NCBI GenBank assembly: GCA_034519525.1 | Contig: JAXHOJ010000028.1 | Location: forward strand, 1 to 64,000 | DNA length: 64,000 nt | Direction of reading: 5' to 3' | Origin: Gemmobacter sp034519525 | GTDB taxonomy: Bacteria; Pseudomonadota; Alphaproteobacteria; Rhodobacterales; Rhodobacteraceae | Shown: one piece after another, positions 38,908 to 49,778 of the stretch | How the letters are laid out: each line of letters starts with the position of its first letter | Numbering within the stretch: position 1 is the first letter of the stretch | Notes under the pieces: model-generated | Told to the model about the DNA's origin: nothing | Database searches by the model: none | What the model saw: the letters and a program-made list of their open reading frames with translations, nothing else | Translations under genes and position numbers: made by a program

Positions 38908-41138
38908 TCATAGGGCAGGACGGTAGCGTGAACGCCACGGCTTCAGGGCGCGCGGATCGATGGGCTTCAAGTAGGATATCGATGCGCCGCGCAGGCCACC
39001 GCAAGGTCCTGCACGGCAGCACCCCTGTCCGCAGTGATCAGCCGCGACGGCACCGGCCCATGCGCCGCCCGCAGCGCCGCCAGGGCCTCGATCCCGGTCA
39101 TCCCGTCGCCCAACTGGTGATCGACGATGAAGATGTCGGGCAGGATGCCGATCTCTTCGATCAGCGCCAGCGCCTCTTCGCCCGAGGCGGCCTCCAGCAC
39201 CGTCATTCCCCACTTTTCCAACAACAGCCCTAGCGCGCGGCGAAGTTCGACGTCGTTTTCCACCAGAAACGCGATCTTGTCCGCAGCGACCGGCCCACGC
39301 AGACGATCTGGGGTCTCGGCCCGAAGCGGGGTGTCGGCCCCTTCGGACAACGGCACCTGGACCATGAAGCAGGTCCCCCGCCCGACTTCTGACGTCAGGC
39401 CCAAAGGATGCCCCAACAGCGCACAGGCCCGTTCCACGATGGCCAGGCCCAGCCCCATGCCCTCGCAAGCTGAGGCGCGGGCATTCAGGCGGTGAAACTC
39501 GCTGAAGATGTCGTTCTGCGCGTCTTCTCGGGATGCCCGGCCCGGTGTCCCGGACCTCCAGCCGCACCACGCCGCCGCGCCTGCCGCGCGCCGACCAGCA
39601 CCCGGCCCCGGTCGGTATAGCGGATCGCATTGCCGATCAGGTTCTGCAGGATGCGCCGCAGATAGGCCGGATCCGATTTCACCATGGCCGAACAGGGCAT
39701 GACCACCAGCCGCAAATCCTTCGCCGCGGCCATCGGCGCGAATTCCTCGGCCAGGGTCCGCAAGAAGGCGGCCCAGCTGCACCGGCCCCACGCTGACCGC
39801 CAGCCTTGCCCGGATTCCAGCTTCGAGATGTCCAGCAGCGCATCCAGAATGCCCTTCGACCGACATCAGCGCATTCTGCGCCTTGCTCCAGCCTCGCGAC
39901 CGGGTGCCACCCGGTTCCAGCCCCTCACCAGAGATGGAACCGATGAACAGCTTGGCCGCCGACAGGGGTTGCAGCAGATCATGGCTGGCCGCCGCCACAA
40001 ACCGCGACCGGCTGGCATTGGCGCGTTCGGCATCGGCCAGCGCATCCTCCAGTTCCAGCGTCCGCCCCATCACCCGGGCCTCCAGCGTTTCGTTGGCCCG
40101 GCTCAGCGCCTCAAGTGCCGCGCGTTCTGCCGTCACATCGGTAAAGCTCAGCACAAAGCCGCCGTCCGGCATTTCCTGCGCAAAGACGTCCAGGATCAGT
40201 CGTCGCCGCGCCGCGACTCGAACGTCAGCGCGGGCGCCCCGGCTGCCGGCCAGCCGACCCAGTCCGTCAAGCGCTGCGCCGTCATGCCCTCGCCAAACTG
40301 CACCTCGCGCGCCAACCGGCCCAACAGCGTCGTCGAACGCACGCCCCACGCCGCAACCGCCCCATCGGCAGCGACAGCAGCGTCGCCCAGCCGCTGGTTC
40401 CAGCCCACCAGACGGCGTTCGGCATCAAAGATCGCACACCCCTGGTTGATATGATCCAACGTGGCACGGATGATGCGGGCCTGATCGTCCAGCAGCTTGC
40501 CGCGTTCGTGCCGCTCCAGCCAGGATGATATCGGTCACATCGGTCTGCAGGATCACCGTGCCGCCGTCCGCCGTGCGGTGTTCGGATATCTGCAGCCAGC
40601 GATCCCAGATCAGCCGCACGTTGAAGATCACATGCCGGTCCTGATGCCGCCTGCGCCGCTTCACCGCCCAATCCTGCGGGGTTTCGCCCTCGGGCAGCGC
40701 CAGATAGCGCGACAGGCTGACGCGCTGCACATATTCGTCAAACGGCAGGCCGGGTTTCAGATGGTCGCGCAGGTCAAGCATGTGCATCCCGAAGCGTGAA
40801 TTGCACATCACCAGCACATCATCGGGCCCGAACAGGGCAAAGCCCTCCTGCACCGTCTCGATGGCATCGGCCAGGTTCTGCCGCGCGGCCTCGGTCTCGC
40901 GGTTGGCTTCGGCCAGGCGCCCGTTGGACTCGTTCAGCAGGTCCAGCGCGCGTTCCAGATCGCGGGTGCGCGACCGGACCTGATCTTCCAGCATCGCCGC
41001 GCGCTGGAACTGGGCATAGGCCGCCCCGCTGTCATCCGTCACCTGTTCGACCCGGCGCATCAGCACCTCGGCGATGGCCAGCAGCTTTTCAGCCCGCCGT
41101 TCGGCACTGTCGGCGGGATTGATCAGCGTCTCGATCAT
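38908..41138 (-). CDS. PAS hybrid histidine kinase with receiver domain, frameshifted
   Basis: Pieces in several frames make one kinase. In order: a coiled segment (TRDLERALDLLNESNGRLAE), a PAS domain (AIETVQEGFALFGPDDVLVM), a second PAS (GCAIFDAERRLVGWNQRLG), HisKA with the phosphoacceptor His (FVAAASHDLLQPLSAAKLFI), HATPase (RRILQNLIGNAIRYTDRG; GMGLGLAIVERACALLG) and a receiver with Asp in IFIVDHQLGDGMTG. It probably ends YLKPIDPRAL at 38908. At least six indels break it. It follows the FIST gene by 12 bases and likely signals to the LuxR-type regulator upstream. Confidence 0.85.
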
Positions 41139-41150
41139 CGGGCCGGCGCA

Positions 41151-42280
41151 TCACACCCCCGGTGGGTAGATGGCTACGCCGGTCATCGTCTGGTTCACGT
41201 GCATGGCGTTCATCTGTTCACCATAGGTCGAAAAGCCCACGACACCGTGGCTTTTCAGCAAGCCGGACACTGCCCCGAAGCGCTGGCTTTCCTCGGCTGC
41301 GACGCGGCGCAGGATGCAGTCGCAGGCAAGGATCGCCGCTGGCTTTCTGCCCGCTGAGCGCCGGTCAGCGCGCGCGTCCAGATGCGTCGCCATGTCCTGC
41401 GGTTCGGCCAGGGTCAGCACCAGCCCCTCGTCGATGGCGGAAAAGAAGATCAGATCCCCGTTGGGCGCCACCTGCTGAATCGCGCGGACATGATGCCTGC
41501 CGCCGATGCGCACCACAACCGGATGGGCGGCAAAGGTAAAGGTGGTCAGCTGGCCAGGATCCTTGCCCAGCAGCCGCGCATATTCGCGCGCCGCCGGTTC
41601 GGCATTGATGCGGCGCACCGTGCGGCTGGTCGGATCGGCCTCTGTCACCACCATGCGGCGCTCGGTCGGCACCAGATGGTCCAGGCTGAACACCTCGCAC
41701 CCGTGCAGGCCGTGCGGACCAGCGTCAGCACCGCCGCGTTGCGCAGAACCTGCCCGTCCTGCAGCACGAAGGTTTCCCGAAACCGCGTGCCATCCGCCGC
41801 CGATCCGCCAAACAGCGGCACCGGCCCAAGCCCCGAGGCCAGCGCGGCCGCCAGCTCATCCTCGCGCGTCGACAGGCCATCCACCATCAGAAAGGCGAAT
41901 TCACGTCTCCCAGTCCGGCTGCGCCGCGCCAGCCCTGCCGCGCCCGGATCAGCCGGCCAATCAGCTCTTGCGCGGTCCATGGCCGCCAGGTCGATCACCA
42001 GCGCAGATCGCGCGGCAAAGTTGGCCACGCGGCAGGGCCACCGCCACGATCTCGCCTTCGGCATAGCCCTCGGGCGAAATCTCGCCCGCGGTGGTGCAGC
42101 CGATCACCGGCAACACCTGGAAACGCCCCTGGCAGGCCCGCCTCCAGCGCCGCCAGATCCGCCTCGGGCGAGATGAACAGGAGATCACCACGCAAAAGGC
42201 CCCGGGCCCAGATCGCGCGCCAGTCTTGGCAACACATCGGGATCGTGCGCCCCGGCATTGGGCGCGCGGCATGACAGCAT
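41151..42280 (-). CDS. FIST domain sensor protein, frameshifted
   Basis: Frames join into a FIST N plus FIST C protein: GDLLFISPEADLAALEAGL, IGCTTAGEISPEGYAEGEIV, FAFLMVDGLSTREDELAAAL, PLFGGSAADGTRFRETFVL, then an intact 180-residue end (HLVPTERRMVVTEADPTSR, ILACDCILRR and GFSTYGEQMNAMHVNQTMTG). FIST domains are thought to bind small ligands, perhaps amino acids, and feed signalling proteins. The start at 42280 is uncertain because the N-terminal frame is broken. Confidence 0.8.
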
Positions 42281-42316
42281 CCGAAAGCGCCTGTGGCCAG
42301 GGCGGTGAGGCGGTTG

Positions 42317-43075
42317 TCAGCGCGCGATCATGTCCTTCTCCCAGCGCGATGCTACGGCGAGCGTCGAGGTCCCGGCAAGCCTTTCGACCCGACCCTCAAC
42401 CATCCTCGGGCATGATGGCATGGAGAAACTCGTCTCGCCCGCCAGCAGCACCGCCTGCGTCCGGCTTTGTACCCCCAGCTTGCGCATGATCGCCGTGACA
42501 TGCGCCTTCACCGTGGTTTCGGCGATGGACAGCTCATAGGCGATCTGCTTGTTCAGCCGCCCCTCGCAGATCAGCTGCAGGATCTTGGCCTGCTGTTTCG
42601 TCAGCAGGGCCAGCCGGGCGATGGCATGTTCGCGGCTGGTGGCCGGGCCACCTTCGGGCGCGGGCGGCACATAGCCTTCGGGCAGATAGCTTTTGCCCTC
42701 GCGGATCGCATCAAAGGCCGCGCGGAACACTTCGCGCCGCGAATGTTTCGGCACAAACCCCACCGCCCCGGCCTGAAACGCCGCCGAAACCACCCGGTTA
42801 TCCGCCAGGCTGGACACGACGACAACAGGCACCTGCCCCGCCGCCGCCTTCAGCCGGATCAGCCCATCCACCCCGGTCACATCCGGCAGGTTCAGATCCA
42901 GCACAATCACATCCGGCAGCGGCGACAGGTCCAGCCGCGCCAGCGCGGTTTCCAGCCGGTCTACCGTCTCCACCTGCGACACCCCCGCCACAGCGCGCAA
43001 CGTGATCGACAGTGCATCACAAAACAGCGGATGATCATCTACGATCAACGCCGTGGCCAAAGCCCGTTCCGACAT
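42317..43075 (-). CDS. LuxR-type response regulator
   Basis: The 252-residue regulator has an intact receiver (LIVDDHPLFCDAL, phosphoacceptor in VIVLDLNLPDVTG, and VPVVVVSSLADN) and a LuxR HTH (LTKQQAKILQLICEGRLNKQ, then IAYELSIAETTVKAHVTAIM). The C-terminus is about 35 residues longer than usual. CGGAGG precedes the ATG at 43075. It leads the minus-strand run regulator, FIST, kinase, CoxG, CoxS, CoxL, CoxM, and so is a likely controller of that cluster. Confidence 0.92.
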   Translation of the reverse strand: MSERALATALIVDDHPLFCDALSITLRAVAGVSQVETVDRLETALARLDLSPLPDVIVLDLNLPDVTGVDGLIRLKAAAGQVPVVVVSSLADNRVVSAAFQAGAVGFVPKHSRREVFRAAFDAIREGKSYLPEGYVPPAPEGGPATSREHAIARLALLTKQQAKILQLICEGRLNKQIAYELSIAETTVKAHVTAIMRKLGVQSRTQAVLLAGETSFSMPSCPRMVEGRVERLAGTSTLAVASRWEKDMIAR

Positions 43076-43163
43076 GGCAGTTCCTCCGTCCCTGCGTGAC
43101 AGATTACCGCAGCTGCGCCCCGGCACAAGCAAGCCGAAAGTCGCGGTAGGGCAGAAAAGCAGA

Positions 43164-43189
43164 ACGCCCGCGCAGGGTTACGCGGGCGT
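43164..43189 (-). terminator. Terminator after pgm
   Basis: Nine-base arms ACGCCCGCG and CGCGGGCGT surround an 8-base loop, followed on the minus strand by TCTGCTTTTC. It lies between the glycogen operon and the response regulator. Confidence 0.65.
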
Positions 43190-43207
43190 CATTCGCGGTG
43201 ATCGGGA

Positions 43208-44839
43208 TCAGGTTATCACATCCGGCTCTGTCCGCCCCGTATGTTCTTTGATCTTCGCCAGCTGATGTGCGGCACGGATCACCGGCGCCAGCGCCTCTTG
43301 CGGGTCATGGTCCAGCCCGTCGGGGCCAGGGGTGAAGCGTTCCAGATACACCCGCAGCGTCGCCCCTTCGGTGCCGGTGCCGGAAAGCCGCATCACGATG
43401 CGCGAGCCATCGGCAAAGATGATCCGCACGCCCTGCTTGGCCGAAACCGAGCCATCCACCGGATCGGTATAGGCAAAATCATCGGCAGCGGCGATTTCCA
43501 TACCCTCTGCCACCTGCCCCGGCAGCCCGGCCAGGCTCGCGCGCAGCTCGGCCATCATCGCATCGGCCTTTGCCGTTTCGATCGCCTCGAAATCATGGCG
43601 GCTATAGTAGTTGCGACCGAATTTGGCGAAATGGTCCGCCATGATCTCGGCCACCGATTGCTGCCGCACCGCCAGGATGTTCAGCCACAGCAGCACCGCC
43701 CAAAGCCCGTCCTTCTCGCGCACATGGTCAGACCCCGTGCCAAAGGATTCCTCGCCGCAGAGCGTGGCCTTTCCGGCATCCAGCAGGTTGCCGAAGAATT
43801 TCCACCCCGTGGGCGTTTCGAACTTGGCGATGCCCAGGGAATCCGCCACCCGATCTGCCGCAGCCGAGGTCGGCATCGACCGCGCAACCCCGGCCAGCCC
43901 GCGGGCATAGCCCGGCGCCAGATGGGCATTGGCGGCCAGCACGGCAAGGCTGTCTGACGGGCTGACATAAATGCCGCGCCCCACCACCATGTTGCGGTCG
44001 CCGTCGCCATCCGATGCCGCGCCGAAATCGGGGGACTGATCGCCCATCATCTCGGCCATCAGCTCATGCGCCCAGGTCGGGTTCGGGTCGGGGTGCATCC
44101 CGCCGAAATCCGGCAAGGGCGTGGCATGCGTCACCGTGCCGGGGGCAGCCCCCAGCCGGTTTTCCAGAATCTCGGTCGCATAAGGCCCGGTGACCGCGCA
44201 CATCGCATCGAAACGCATGGTGAAGCCCGCGCCGAACATCGCCCGGATCGCCGGGAAATCGAACAGCGTTTCCATCAGCGCCGCATAATCGGTGACGCTG
44301 TCGACCACATCCACCGCCATGCCATCCACCTCGGTGCGGCCGATGGCCGACAGGTCGATATCCGGGGCATCCGAAATGCGGTATTCGATGATTTCCGTGG
44401 TGCGTTGATACATCGCCTCGGTCACGGCCTCGGGCGCGGGGCCGCCGTTCGGCATGTTGAACTTCACGCCGAAATCCTCTTCCGGCCCGCCGGGGTTGTG
44501 GCTGGCCGACATGATGAGGCCGCCATCCGTCTGGTTCAGCCGGATCAGATGGCTGGCCGCCGGGGTCGACAGCACCGCATTCTGCCCCACGATCACCCGC
44601 GCCGCGCCATTGGCCGCCGCCATCTTCAGGATGATCTGCGCCGCGCTGTCGTTGAAATAGCGCCCGTCGCCGCCCAGAACGAAGGTCTTGCCCGCCGCCC
44701 CGCCGATGGCATCAAAGGTGGCCTGCACGAAATTCTGCAGATAATGCGGCCCCATGAACACCGGGGTCTTCTTGCGAAGCCCCGAAGTGCCGGGTTTCTG
44801 CCCGGCAATCGGCTGGGTGGCAATGGTCAAGGCGGTCAT
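43208..44839 (-). CDS. pgm: Alpha-D-glucose phosphoglucomutase
   Basis: The 543-residue enzyme interconverts glucose 1-phosphate and glucose 6-phosphate. Family motifs are GTSGLRKKTPVF, the phosphoserine loop LIMSASHNPGGPEEDFG, the Mg site ASDGDGDRNMVVG and the sugar-binding loop TLCGEESFGTGSDHVREKDG. It is the last gene of the glycogen operon, eight bases after glgX, and links that operon to glucokinase and glycolysis. Confidence 0.96.
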   Translation of the reverse strand: MTALTIATQPIAGQKPGTSGLRKKTPVFMGPHYLQNFVQATFDAIGGAAGKTFVLGGDGRYFNDSAAQIILKMAAANGAARVIVGQNAVLSTPAASHLIRLNQTDGGLIMSASHNPGGPEEDFGVKFNMPNGGPAPEAVTEAMYQRTTEIIEYRISDAPDIDLSAIGRTEVDGMAVDVVDSVTDYAALMETLFDFPAIRAMFGAGFTMRFDAMCAVTGPYATEILENRLGAAPGTVTHATPLPDFGGMHPDPNPTWAHELMAEMMGDQSPDFGAASDGDGDRNMVVGRGIYVSPSDSLAVLAANAHLAPGYARGLAGVARSMPTSAAADRVADSLGIAKFETPTGWKFFGNLLDAGKATLCGEESFGTGSDHVREKDGLWAVLLWLNILAVRQQSVAEIMADHFAKFGRNYYSRHDFEAIETAKADAMMAELRASLAGLPGQVAEGMEIAAADDFAYTDPVDGSVSAKQGVRIIFADGSRIVMRLSGTGTEGATLRVYLERFTPGPDGLDHDPQEALAPVIRAAHQLAKIKEHTGRTEPDVIT

Positions 44840-44847
44840 ATCGGCCC

Positions 44848-46947
44848 TCAGGTTTGAATTGCTTCGAAAACAAGCACGGAATGTGCCGGAACCTCAAGCC
44901 CCGGCTTGGCATCCGCAGGCGGCGCCTCGGGTTGCGCGCTATTCAGCAACAGCCGCCAGCCCGGCGCCGTATCCGGCAGGGTCAGCGCCCGGGCCTCGCC
45001 TGCGTTGAACACCATGAACACGGCATCATTGCTGTCGGTGCCCGCCTCGGCCGCCATCCGCAGCTCCAGACACAGGCAGCGCAGCGCATGGTCGTGCCAA
45101 TCCTCCGGGCCCGGCTGCCCGCCATCCGCCCGGCGCCAGATCACATCGGGCAGACCATCCGCCGCCCGCGTCTTGCCATGCAGGAACCGCTTCTGCCGCA
45201 GCACCGGATGCGACCGGCGCAGGGCGATCAGCCGCGCCACGAAAGCCGTGAACCCCGCATCCTCCTGCCCCCAGTCCACCCAGCCGATCTCGTTATCCTG
45301 TGCATAGGCATTGTTGTTGCCCTGCTGGCTGTTGCCCAGCTCGTCTCCCGCCAGAATCATCGGCGTGCCCTGGCTCAGCAGCAGGGTCGCCAGCAGGTTG
45401 CGCCTGCGCAGATCACGGGCCGCCCGCACCGTGGGCAGCTTGCTGGTGCCCTCTACCCCGAAATTGTCGGAATGATTGTCGGAATGGCCATCACGGTTAT
45501 CCTCGCCATTGGCCAGATTGTGCTTCGTCGTATAGCTGACCAGATCCTGCAGGGTGAACCCGTCATGCGCGGTGATGAAATTCACCGAGGATGTCGCCGC
45601 CCGCCCGGCATGATCGAACCGTTCCGAACTGCCCAGAATCCGCTTCGCCAGATCCGGCGCCAGCCCGGCATCCCCACGCCAGAACCGCCGCACGCCATCG
45701 CGGAACCTGTCGTTCCATTCCAGAAACGGATGCGGATAGGCGCCCAGCTGATAACCGCCCGGCCCGATATCCCAGGGTTCCGCGATCAGCTTCACCCGGC
45801 TCAGCACCGGATCCTGCCGGATCGCATCGAAGAAACCGCCGTTCGGATCAAAGCCATAGGCCTCGCGCCCCAGCACCGATGCCAGATCGAAGCGAAAGCC
45901 GTCGACGTGCATTTCCTCCACCCAGTAGCGCAAGCTGTCCATCACCATGCGCAGCACCATGGGCTGCGTCAGGTTCAGCGTGTTGCCGGTGCCAGTGTCG
46001 TTGATGTAATAGCGCCCGCCCTCGCGCAGGCGGTAATAGCTGCGGTTGTCAAAGCCCCGAAAGGCCAGCGTCGGCCCCAGCTCGTCACCCTCGCCGGAAT
46101 GGTTGTAGACCACATCAAGGATCACCTCGATCCCCGCCGCATGGAAGCGGCGCACCATGGTCTGAAACTCCCAGATCTCGCCCCGGCTCATGTAGCGGGG
46201 TTCGGGGGCGAAAAACGCGATGGTCTGATAGCCCCAGTAGTTGCGCAAGCCCTTCTGGATCAGAAAGCGGTCATCGACAAAGGCCTGCACCGGCAGCAGT
46301 TCCACCGCCGTGACGCCCAACTTCACCAGATGTTCCAGCACCGCATCCGAGGCCAGCCCCAGATAGCTGCCGCGCTGCCCCTTTTCCACCTGGGGATGCA
46401 GCGCCGTCAGCCCCTTCACATGGGCCTCATAGATCACCGTTTCGTTCATCGGATGGCGCGGCGGCCGGTCCGGCCCCCAGTGAAAGCTGGAATCCACCAC
46501 CACCGATTTCGGCACGGCAAAGGCGCTGTCGCGCGGATCGAAACTCATATCCGCGCGGGGCGACCCCACCTTGTAGCCCATCAGCGCATCCGACCATTTC
46601 AGCCGCCCCGACAGCTGCCGCGCATAGGGATCGATCAGCAGCTTGTTGGGGTTGAAGCGATGCCCCTCCTCCGGCACATAGGGCCCATGCACGCGGTAGC
46701 CATAGAGCGTGCCGGGTGGCAGGCCGCCGACATGGATGTGCCAGATATCGCCATCCCGCTCGCGCAGTTCCAGCCTGCACAATTCGCGCCGCCCGTCTTG
46801 CGAAAACAGGCACAGCTCCACCCTTTGGGCATGGGCAGAAAACACCGCGAAATTCACCCCTTCGCCATCGAAGGTAGCGCCCATCGGCCAGGGTCGCCCC
46901 GCCGAAACCGTATGCCCGCCCTGCCGGTCGGCAGCCGCCGCACTCAT
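44848..46947 (-). CDS. glgX: Glycogen debranching enzyme GlgX
   Basis: The 699-residue GH13 enzyme begins with a CBM48-like domain (PMGATFDGEGVNFAVFSAHA). The catalytic triad fits Asp in VDGFRFDLASVLG, Glu in KLIAEPWDIGPGGYQLG and Asp in ITAHDGFTLQDLVSY. It removes short branches from phosphorylase-trimmed glycogen. Its ATG overlaps the glgA stop as ATGA. Confidence 0.96.
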   Translation of the reverse strand: MSAAAADRQGGHTVSAGRPWPMGATFDGEGVNFAVFSAHAQRVELCLFSQDGRRELCRLELRERDGDIWHIHVGGLPPGTLYGYRVHGPYVPEEGHRFNPNKLLIDPYARQLSGRLKWSDALMGYKVGSPRADMSFDPRDSAFAVPKSVVVDSSFHWGPDRPPRHPMNETVIYEAHVKGLTALHPQVEKGQRGSYLGLASDAVLEHLVKLGVTAVELLPVQAFVDDRFLIQKGLRNYWGYQTIAFFAPEPRYMSRGEIWEFQTMVRRFHAAGIEVILDVVYNHSGEGDELGPTLAFRGFDNRSYYRLREGGRYYINDTGTGNTLNLTQPMVLRMVMDSLRYWVEEMHVDGFRFDLASVLGREAYGFDPNGGFFDAIRQDPVLSRVKLIAEPWDIGPGGYQLGAYPHPFLEWNDRFRDGVRRFWRGDAGLAPDLAKRILGSSERFDHAGRAATSSVNFITAHDGFTLQDLVSYTTKHNLANGEDNRDGHSDNHSDNFGVEGTSKLPTVRAARDLRRRNLLATLLLSQGTPMILAGDELGNSQQGNNNAYAQDNEIGWVDWGQEDAGFTAFVARLIALRRSHPVLRQKRFLHGKTRAADGLPDVIWRRADGGQPGPEDWHDHALRCLCLELRMAAEAGTDSNDAVFMVFNAGEARALTLPDTAPGWRLLLNSAQPEAPPADAKPGLEVPAHSVLVFEAIQT

Positions 46948-48383
46948 GCCGCACCGCGCAGGATGCTGTCATACAGCCGGGCATATTCGGCGGCCGAGGC
47001 CTCCCATCCCACCGGCTGCGCCATGGCGCGTTTCTGCACCCTGCCCCATTGCGCCGGATCGCCATAGAGCGCCACCAGCTGGCGCAACGCCTGGGCAAAG
47101 GCGGTGGCATCGGTGGGATGGAAGGTGATGCCGGTTGCCACGCCGCTGGCCAGCGCCGCCGGATTGGCATGAATCACCGTATCGGCCAGCCCGCCCACCG
47201 CCGCCACCACCGGCACCGTGCCATAGCGCAGGCCATACATCTGCGTCAGCCCGCAAGGCTCGAACCGCGAGGGCACCAGCACAGCATCGCCCCCGGCAAA
47301 CAGCCGGTGGCTCAGCCCTTCGTCATAGCCGATCCGCACCCCCACCCGGCCCGGAAAGCGCGCCACCATGGCCAGCATCGCCGCCTCCAGCGCCGGATCA
47401 CCCGATCCCAGCATGGCCAGCCCGCCGCCCGCCGCGATGAATTCCGGCAACACCTGCGGCAACAGGTCGATGCCCTTCTGATCGGTCATCCGGCTGACCA
47501 CGATGGCCAGCGGCCCCGGCACCTCCAACCCGAATTCCGCGCATAGCGCCGCGCGGTTTTCCGCCTTGCCCTTCATCCGCCGCGCATCATAGGGCACCGG
47601 CTCCGCCTCGGGCGCCCAGACACCGGCATCCACCCCGTTCAGGATGCCCGCCACATCCGCCGCCCGCGCCGCAATCACCCCCTGCAGCCCCATGCCGAAT
47701 TCGGGGCGCATCAGCTCTGCCGCATAGCTGGGCGACACGGTGGTGATGCGGTCCGCCGTCACGAGGCCCGCCTTCAGGCTCGACAACCCGCCGTAATATT
47801 CCAGCGAGGCCGGATGGAACTCGTGCCCCGGCAAGCGCAAAGCCGCCAGCTGCCCGGCATCGGCCCAGCCCTGAAAGGCGATGTTGTGAATGGTCATCAC
47901 ACTGGCCACATCGCGCGGCCCGCCAAAGGCCAGATAGGCCGGGGCAAAGCCCGCCTGCCAGTCATGCGCATGAAGCACCTGCGGCCGCCAGCCATCGCCC
48001 AGCCCTTCGCGCGCGATCCGTGCCGCGATCCAGCTCAGCGCGGCAAAGCGGCGCGGATTGTCGGGCCAGTCGCTGCCGCCCACATTATAGGGGCCACCGT
48101 CGCGGTCATAAAGATGCGGCGCATCCAGCAGCAGCATCTGCACCCCTGCCACCTCGCCCGCCTTCACCACCGCAGGCCCGCCGAACAGATCGGCCTCGCC
48201 AAACACCTCCGGCCAACCGCCGATCTGCGCCCGCAAGGCGCGATAGGCGGGCATCAACACCCGCATCTGCCAGCCCGCCCCGGCCAGCGCCCCCGGCAGC
48301 GCCCCCACCACATCGGCCAGCCCGCCCGTCTTCACCAGCGGCACACATTCCGAAGCCACCGAAAGAACCCGCTTCATCTCCAT
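46944..48383 (-). CDS. glgA: Glycogen synthase (ADP-glucose)
   Basis: The 479-residue GT5 enzyme has the ADP-glucose loop KTGGLADVVGALPGALA near the N-terminus, HAHDWQAGFAP, TTVSPSYAAEL and the C-terminal ALVPSRFEPCGL-like VLVPSRFEPCGLTQMYGLRYG. The ATG at 48383 has AAGGTGG eight bases before it; the ATG at 48377 (MKRVLS) is an alternative. Longer in-frame reading crosses the dispersed repeat and is not coding. Confidence 0.95.
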   Translation of the reverse strand: MEMKRVLSVASECVPLVKTGGLADVVGALPGALAGAGWQMRVLMPAYRALRAQIGGWPEVFGEADLFGGPAVVKAGEVAGVQMLLLDAPHLYDRDGGPYNVGGSDWPDNPRRFAALSWIAARIAREGLGDGWRPQVLHAHDWQAGFAPAYLAFGGPRDVASVMTIHNIAFQGWADAGQLAALRLPGHEFHPASLEYYGGLSSLKAGLVTADRITTVSPSYAAELMRPEFGMGLQGVIAARAADVAGILNGVDAGVWAPEAEPVPYDARRMKGKAENRAALCAEFGLEVPGPLAIVVSRMTDQKGIDLLPQVLPEFIAAGGGLAMLGSGDPALEAAMLAMVARFPGRVGVRIGYDEGLSHRLFAGGDAVLVPSRFEPCGLTQMYGLRYGTVPVVAAVGGLADTVIHANPAALASGVATGITFHPTDATAFAQALRQLVALYGDPAQWGRVQKRAMAQPVGWEASAAEYARLYDSILRGAA

Positions 48384-48401
48384 GCCTGCCACCACCTTGT
48401 C

Positions 48402-48432
48402 CTTTATCTTGGCCCAAATATCCTCGGGGGGG
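48402..48432 (-). repeat. Dispersed intergenic motif between glgC and glgA
   Basis: On the minus strand CCCCGAGGATATTTGGGCCA, then AGATAAAG, matches the motif at 12672 and 34501. It fills most of the 96-base gap between two genes of one operon. Confidence 0.7.
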
Positions 48433-48479
48433 GTTCGGGGGGGCAGACAGCCCCCCCGACCTATCCGCAAAACCGCCGC

Positions 48480-49751
48480 TTACAGCTTGGCGCGCGACCA
48501 GCGGTCGATCATGTCCTGCGTGATCAGCACCACCCCGCCTTCCGACCGGCGGAACCATTTCGCATCTTCGTCAGGGTCTTGCCCCACCACCAGCTTGTTG
48601 GGGATCTTCACCCCGCGGTCGATCACGCAATTGCTCAGTTCCGCATTGCGCCCCACATCGACATGCGGCAGCGCCACCACATGATCGAGGCTGGCATAGC
48701 TATGCGTCCGGCAGCCGGTGAACAGCAGCGAATTGCGCACCTCCGACCCCGAAACGATGCAATCCCCAGACACCAGCGACGAAATCGCCGAACCGCGCCG
48801 CCCGTCCTCGTCATGGATGAACTTCGCAGGCGGCACCAGTTCGGCATAGGTCCAGATCGGCCAGCTGTTGTCGTAAAGATCCAGCTTGGGCACGAATTCC
48901 GTCAGGTCGATATTGGCCTGCCAGAAGGCATCAATGGTGCCCACATCGCGCCAATAGGGCTCGTCCTCCAGCCCCGTGGTCACGCAGCTTTCGCTGAACT
49001 TGTGCGCCATCGCCTTGCCGCCCGCCACGATCTGCGGAATGATGTCATTGCCGAAATCATGGCTGGAATTCGGGTCTTCGGCATCCTGAATCAGCAATTC
49101 GCGCAGGAAGGCCCAATCGAAGACATAGATCCCCATCGAAGCCAGCGAATTGTCCGGATCGCCCGGAATTGTGGGCGGATTGGCGGGTTTTTCCAGAAAA
49201 TCGGTGATGCGCCCGGTGGCATCGACATGCATCACGCCAAAGGCCGTGGCCTCTTCCTTCGGCACGGTCAGGCAGCCGATGGTCACATCGGCGCCGGTGC
49301 TGACATGCTGTTGCAGCATCACCTCGTAATCCATCTTGTAGATGTGATCGCCCGCCAGAATGATGATGTATTTCACATCGTAATCATCCACGATGTCGAT
49401 GTTCTGGGTCACCGCATCGGCGGTGCCCATGTACCATTTGTTCTCGTTCACCCGCTGGCTGGCGGGCAGGATGTCCAGATATTCGTTCCGTTCCGCCCGA
49501 AAGAAGCTCCAGCCGCGCTGCATGTGGCGGATCAGGCTGTGCGCCTTGTATTGCGTGGCGATGGCCATCTTGCGGATGCCGGAATTCACCGCATTCGACA
49601 GGGCAAAGTCGATGATCCGGGTCTTGCCACCAAAATAGACGGCCGGCTTCGCGCGCCGGTCTGTCAGCTCTTTCAGGCGCGAACCGCGCCCGCCCGCCAG
49701 AACGAAGGCCATGGCCTGCGACGAGAGCCTTTGATTGGGTCTTGCTTTCAT
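48480..49751 (-). CDS. glgC: Glucose-1-phosphate adenylyltransferase
   Basis: The 423-residue enzyme makes ADP-glucose. Motifs are AFVLAGGRGSRLKELTDRRA, KPAVYFGGKTRIIDFALSN, WYMGTADAVTQN and ILAGDHIYKMDY, followed by the left-handed beta-helix (SGDCIVSGSEVRNSLLF). It is the regulated step of glycogen synthesis. It lies 27 bases after glgB. Confidence 0.97.
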   Translation of the reverse strand: MKARPNQRLSSQAMAFVLAGGRGSRLKELTDRRAKPAVYFGGKTRIIDFALSNAVNSGIRKMAIATQYKAHSLIRHMQRGWSFFRAERNEYLDILPASQRVNENKWYMGTADAVTQNIDIVDDYDVKYIIILAGDHIYKMDYEVMLQQHVSTGADVTIGCLTVPKEEATAFGVMHVDATGRITDFLEKPANPPTIPGDPDNSLASMGIYVFDWAFLRELLIQDAEDPNSSHDFGNDIIPQIVAGGKAMAHKFSESCVTTGLEDEPYWRDVGTIDAFWQANIDLTEFVPKLDLYDNSWPIWTYAELVPPAKFIHDEDGRRGSAISSLVSGDCIVSGSEVRNSLLFTGCRTHSYASLDHVVALPHVDVGRNAELSNCVIDRGVKIPNKLVVGQDPDEDAKWFRRSEGGVVLITQDMIDRWSRAKL

Positions 49752-49778
49752 TACTGTCCTCCCTCGGGCTTGCCGCCC